Shown piece by piece: positions 60,404 through 64,000 of a DNA stretch of 64,000 nucleotides (its first letter is position 1; the number at the start of each line of letters is the position of its first letter). Source of the DNA: Aspidiotus rigidus (lineage: Eukaryota; Arthropoda; Insecta; Hemiptera; Diaspididae). The notes below the pieces were generated by a model. That model had not been told where the DNA came from and searched no databases. It worked only from the letters and a program-made list of their open reading frames with translations. The translations under genes and the position numbers were made by a program. The stretch spans positions 5,503,501 through 5,567,500 of the forward strand of contig JAVHKY010000016.1 of assembly GCA_035079385.1 (NCBI GenBank), in the 5' to 3' direction.

Positions 60404-61213
60404 TCGGTACGCGAACTTCAGTTCACGAACCTTCCATACACTTAATGTTTTACTCTTAAGTCACGTAATTCATTGCTCGTATTAATTATACATTTTAGCT
60501 TAATCTTTACTTTGTAAATCGCCTGTTCTGGTCATTTTCCACTTCTTCGGAGTTCACCGACGCTTCGGTCGCCTCCCTTTTTTCTTACTATATAACCGAC
60601 TGTACATGACCATTACAGCCGAATTCTCTCATCAAACAGAACGTCTCCACGACTCTCTGTATTTTTGTATTTCTTATTGAATACATCGAGATTTTTCCAC
60701 AAGTTAGTTTCTCTTTATTATTCGAACATAACAAAACGATTAGGTCTTTGTCCAATCAGAATCATTGTTGCTCAGTTTTTTCGCCACGGGTTTGAGTTTT
60801 TTCGCCACTGTTTTCATGATTCTTATCAGGTTAACGATAAATGCGGTTTTCGCTGTCTAAAATAAACGTACTTTCGTCGTATGTGTTTAAAAAATGAATA
60901 TGAGCTCTCTCCAACCGTATATCTACGTCATTTTCTTCTTTTCAACACATAGAAGTCGCGTTTTGAGCACAAGCGCATTTCGCACACAACTGTATGACTA
61001 TGTCGCGAGCGTCGAACACCGCGAGCCTAACGAGCCTAAAGGCTGCATGACTGCAGTACTGAGAATCTGTTCTATTGTTCTATATTATACCCTTCTCTAA
61101 AATAGAAGTCAAATTGTGAAGTAAATCCGTAGATTTATTATGATACAAGGGACTTAGAAAAACTTAAGAATCTTGAAGATTATGATTTGAATTCCCAATA
61201 CCAATTCACCCAT
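60404..61213. other. no gene seen
   Basis: AT-rich flank on the far side of the LINE target site. No supported coding sequence. At 61214 an inverted end of the satellite-bearing repeat family begins. Confidence 0.5.
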
Positions 61214-61262
61214 AGAATAGACTCCCTACGTTCCTCGTTTAACTTTCTTAAGGAAGCCGTAA
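61214..61262 (-). repeat. isolated inverted end of the satellite-bearing repeat
   Basis: The reverse complement contains GCTTCCTTAAGAAAGTTAAA and CGAGGAACGTAGGGA, the left-flank motif of the elements at 10.1 and 62.1 kb. No satellite monomers are attached. Confidence 0.75.
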
Positions 61263-61589
61263 TTTTTGTGCATACTTAATGAGTACGATCTTTAATCCTA
61301 GACGCCAAAACTGATGGGCGTTAGACTGTAGAGTTTAATCGCCACTGTATAAATTGGACGCATCCACAATATCAGACTATCATTCTGATGCACTATAGAA
61401 AGTATACTTTTTACTTACGCTTCTGGTCCTCGTGCTTCTGGTCCTCGCGTTTCACTATGAGTGGGTTCATCTCCTAAAGAAAACCAAGAAAGAGAAAAAA
61501 TTATGATAAATATATAAACATGCAAACTATATCTTATGAACATCCCAACATTATCAAACAGATTTAGTACCTATATTACTATTTTAACA

Positions 61590-61815
61590 CGGAACCTGTT
61601 TTACGGGGGGCTTTTTGAGAAATTTGACGCGCGCTGTGCGCCGTGCAGCAAAAAACTTGGAAAAATTTCGACTCTCGAGCTATATATGATAGGAGAGGGA
61701 CTTGGAAAAATTTCGACTCTCAAGCTCATGATAGGAGGGGACTTGGAAAAAATTTCGACTTTCGAGCTAAATATGATAGGAGAGGGACTTAGAAAAATGT
61801 CGACTTTCAACCCAT
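61590..61815 (-). repeat. satellite monomers with right-end motif
   Basis: GGAACCTGTTTTACGGGGGG is followed by a GC-rich CGCGCGCTGTGCGCCGTGC segment and then about four inverted monomers (ACTTGGAAAAATTTCGACTC). This is the right half of a family member in inverted orientation; its left half is missing. Confidence 0.88.
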
Positions 61816-61995
61816 AGTGGAACTTCCCAATAACGAAGTGCCAGGGGGACAATGAAAAAATTCGTTATATAGAAGTTTTTCTTCGTTATATAAAATCGCT
61901 TTTTATATGGAAATTTAAAGGACCAGCGGAAAGTTCGTTGTACAGAAGTTTTCGTTGTATAGAAGTTCGTTATAGGGAAGTTCGACTGATGGGAG
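61816..61995. repeat. TTCGTTATATAGAAG-type short repeats
   Basis: Five or six copies of a 16-20 bp motif (TTCGTTATATAGAAG, TTCGTTGTACAGAAG, CGTTATAGGGAAG) occur between satellite blocks. The motif is nearly self-complementary around TATA. Origin unknown; no gene. Confidence 0.75.
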
Positions 61996-62088
61996 AGGGA
62001 CTTGTAAAAATTTGGGCTCTCAAGCTTATGATAGAAGGGGACTTGGAAAAAACGACGACTTCCTTAACGAAGTTAAACGAGGAACGCA

Positions 62089-62569
62089 GGGAACCTGTTT
62101 TATGATTCGAATGAGATTTGGTATTGAAAATTCAAGGAAGCCTAGATCATATATAGCTCGACAGTCGAAATTTTTCCAAGTCCCTCTCCTATCATATATG
62201 GCTCGAGAGTCGAAATTTTTCTAAGTTCCCCTCCTATCATCTATAGCTCGAGATTCGAAATTTTTTCTAAGTCCCCCTTCTATCATCTATAGCTCGAGAG
62301 TCGAAATTTTTCTAAGTCCCCCTCCTATCATATATGGCTCGAGAGTCGATATTTTTCTAAGTCCCCCTTCTATCATATATAGCTCGAAGGTCGAAATTTT
62401 TCTAAGTCCCCCTCCTATCATATATAGCTCGAGAGTCGAAATTTTTCTAAGTCCCTCTCCTATCATATATGGCTCGAGGGTCGAAATTTTTCTAAGTTTT
62501 TCGCTGGACGGCGGACGGCGGATGGCGCACGGCAGATTTCTCAAATAGCCCCCCATAAAACAGGTTCCC
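62089..62569 (+). mobile_element. short satellite-bearing element with perfect 16-bp inverted ends
   Basis: GGGAACCTGTTTTATG at 62089-62104 is perfectly inverted at 62554-62569. About eight satellite monomers and a GGACGGCGGACGGCGGATGG segment lie inside. It has the same architecture as the 4.2 kb member at 10116-14275, so the family varies by monomer number. It codes for nothing. Confidence 0.75.
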
Positions 62570-62591
62570 TGTTAAAACTTAGAAAAAATTA

Positions 62592-63185
62592 CGGCTTCCT
62601 TAACGAAGTTAAACGAGGAACGCAGGGAACCTGTTTTATGATTCGAGTGAGATTTGGTATTGAAAATTCAAGGAAGCCTAGATTTGGAGAAAGGTAGTAA
62701 AAAGAAGGCCTAGACCAACTATTAGTGTAATATAATATAGTTGGATAAATCAGGTTCCTTGTTAAAATTTCCACCCTTAGCTCGAGAGTCGAAAATTTTC
62801 CAAGTCCCCCTCCTATCATATATAGCTCGAGAGTCGAAATTTTTCTACGTCCCCCTTCTATCATATATAGCTCGAGAGTCGAAATTTTAACAGGGAACCT
62901 GTTTTATGGGGGGCTATTTGAGAAATCTGCCGTGCGCCGTGCGCCGTCCGCCGTCCAGCGAAAAACTTAGAAAAATTTCGACCCTCGAGCCATATATGAT
63001 AGGAGAGGGACTTGGAAAAATTTCGACTCTCGAGCTATATATGATAGGAGGGAGACTTAGAAAAAATTTCGACTCTCGAGCTATAGATGATAGGAGGGGA
63101 ACTTAGAAAAATTTCGACTCTCGAGCTATATATGATAGGAGGGGGACATGGAAAAATTTCGACTCTCGAGCCATATATGATAGAA
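62592..63185. repeat. partial left end plus inverted satellite block
   Basis: 62592-62720 repeats the left end and its tail. 62769-62888 has three forward monomers. 62889-63185 is an inverted right half (end motif, GC-rich segment and five to six monomers) that mirrors 62200-62569. Together 62.1-63.2 kb forms a large imperfect palindrome with a spacer of about 320 bp. Confidence 0.85.
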
Positions 63186-64000
63186 CCTGCACGATGCATC
63201 AGTATCCACATCCTTGTTGTGTAGCTCATTGTGGAATCGGCCGTGCAATGCCTTACTTTGCCAGCTTTCAATTCTTGCCCTATTCCGTTCTAGTATCTTA
63301 TTCTCCAGGTTTACCTCCTCTTTCTTTAGATTCAATGGAGTCAGCACCTCATCTGCTCCAATTATTGCTTTCACCAGTCTGCTTGATCCTTCTTTCGCCC
63401 GAAAATATTTCCTCAGATTCAGTATTTGCGTATCTCTCAATGTGGCAATGTCTAGCATTCCTCTTCCTCCATTTTTCCTTGGTATTGTTAATCTTTCGAT
63501 GGCACTTTTTGGATGGTGGTATCTATATTTTGTAAGTATTGTTCGCGTTTTCCTTTGCAGCTCTTCTATTTCGGTATCATTCCATGGAATTATGCCAAAT
63601 GAGTAGGTAAGGACTGGAATTGCTAGCGTGTTAATTGCTTTGAATAAGTTTCTACTATTTAACTTGGTTTTGCATACTGCTTGGACTCTCTTTTCAAACT
63701 CCTTCTTCAGTCTTGTTTTTATCATTTGCGTTTCTGTCTTCCTGTTTTGTTCCATTCCTAGATATTTGTAAATCTGTCCATTTTGCAGTGCTTCTATTAT
63801 TACTTCTTCAGTGTCTTGTATCTTCACTTCCAACTCCTTATGTTGGCCTCGTTCCATTGACATTGTTCTGCATTTGTCTAGTCCAAATTTCATTTTGATG
63901 TCTGATGTGAATTTATGGACTATTTCCAGCAAGTTCTTTATCTCTTTTTTTGTTTTTGCAAACAGTTTGACATCATCCATATACATCAGATGTGAGAGAT
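63186..64000 (-). pseudogene. R2/Dong-like LINE reverse transcriptase fragment
   Basis: The minus-strand frame starts at or beyond the right edge with SHLMYMDDVKLFAKTKKEI (catalytic YMDD), then KFGLDKCRTMSMERG, QIYKYLGMEQNR, LTYSFGIIPWNDTEIEELQR and LTIPRKNGGRGMLDI. These are the palm and thumb blocks of R2-like or Dong-like LINE proteins. At about 63186 the coding sequence switches directly to satellite monomers, so the C-terminal zinc-finger and endonuclease domains are lost. Confidence 0.85.

Noticed and set aside
1..64000. CRISPR arrays, bacterial operons or ribosome-binding sites
   Set aside because: Introns, LINE, LTR and Penelope-like elements show eukaryotic DNA. The regular repeats are satellites without unique spacers.

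Overview
The window is animal nuclear DNA, most likely from an insect. The evidence is spliced genes with GT-AG introns, a GH18 chitinase split over many exons, BEL/Pao, Ty3/gypsy, Penelope-like, Jockey-like, Helitron-like and Polinton relics, and very AT-rich spacers. Frequent TAGGTACC-type words and a CXC-domain transposon gene of a kind common in aphids and scale insects point to Hemiptera, perhaps Sternorrhyncha. That placement is inference.

Layout. 1-9.6 kb is a mosaic of decayed LTR retrotransposons, all on the minus strand. A gypsy element is fused in frame to a BEL/Pao gag, and the BEL pol is split by about 2.2 kb of tandem repeats. 9.6-15.9 kb is a large inverted-repeat structure. 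It encloses a 4 kb array of roughly 46-bp satellite monomers, with an 873-bp higher-order repeat, and a Helitron fragment. 17.9-18.4 kb is a 40-bp periodic array centred on TGACGTCA palindromes.

18.8-33.2 kb holds exons 2-7 of a minus-strand chitinase, and a phase-compatible signal-peptide exon lies at 42.3 kb. Its 12.9 kb second intron contains a nested stack. A hAT-like transposon (8-bp target duplication, CAGAGGCGTAG ends, about 0.5 kb inverted arms) carries a CXC-domain gene. A young BEL/Pao element (5-bp duplication) sits in one arm, and a Penelope-like element sits in the gene. The expected last catalytic-domain exon of the chitinase is 20 kb away on the opposite strand (38.1 kb), which suggests an inversion or a misassembly.

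34.5-52.8 kb is a palindromic cluster of two secreted-protein families that I do not recognise. Family 1 has four copies, two on each strand. It has an 8-cysteine mature protein and six exons in the one copy whose signal exon is present. Family 2 has two copies, one per strand, related even in intron sequence. A 5'-truncated gypsy element sits exactly between two tandem family-1 units.

53.3-54.0 kb is a Polinton relic. 55.97-60.39 kb is a full-length Jockey-like LINE with a 13-bp target duplication. 61.2-63.2 kb returns to the same satellite-bearing repeat family as at 10-14 kb, arranged as a palindrome and abutting a truncated R2-like reverse transcriptase that runs off the right edge.

Host genes occupy little of the window. 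Most of the sequence is mobile DNA and its satellites, and these appear to have driven duplication, inversion and gene breakage.
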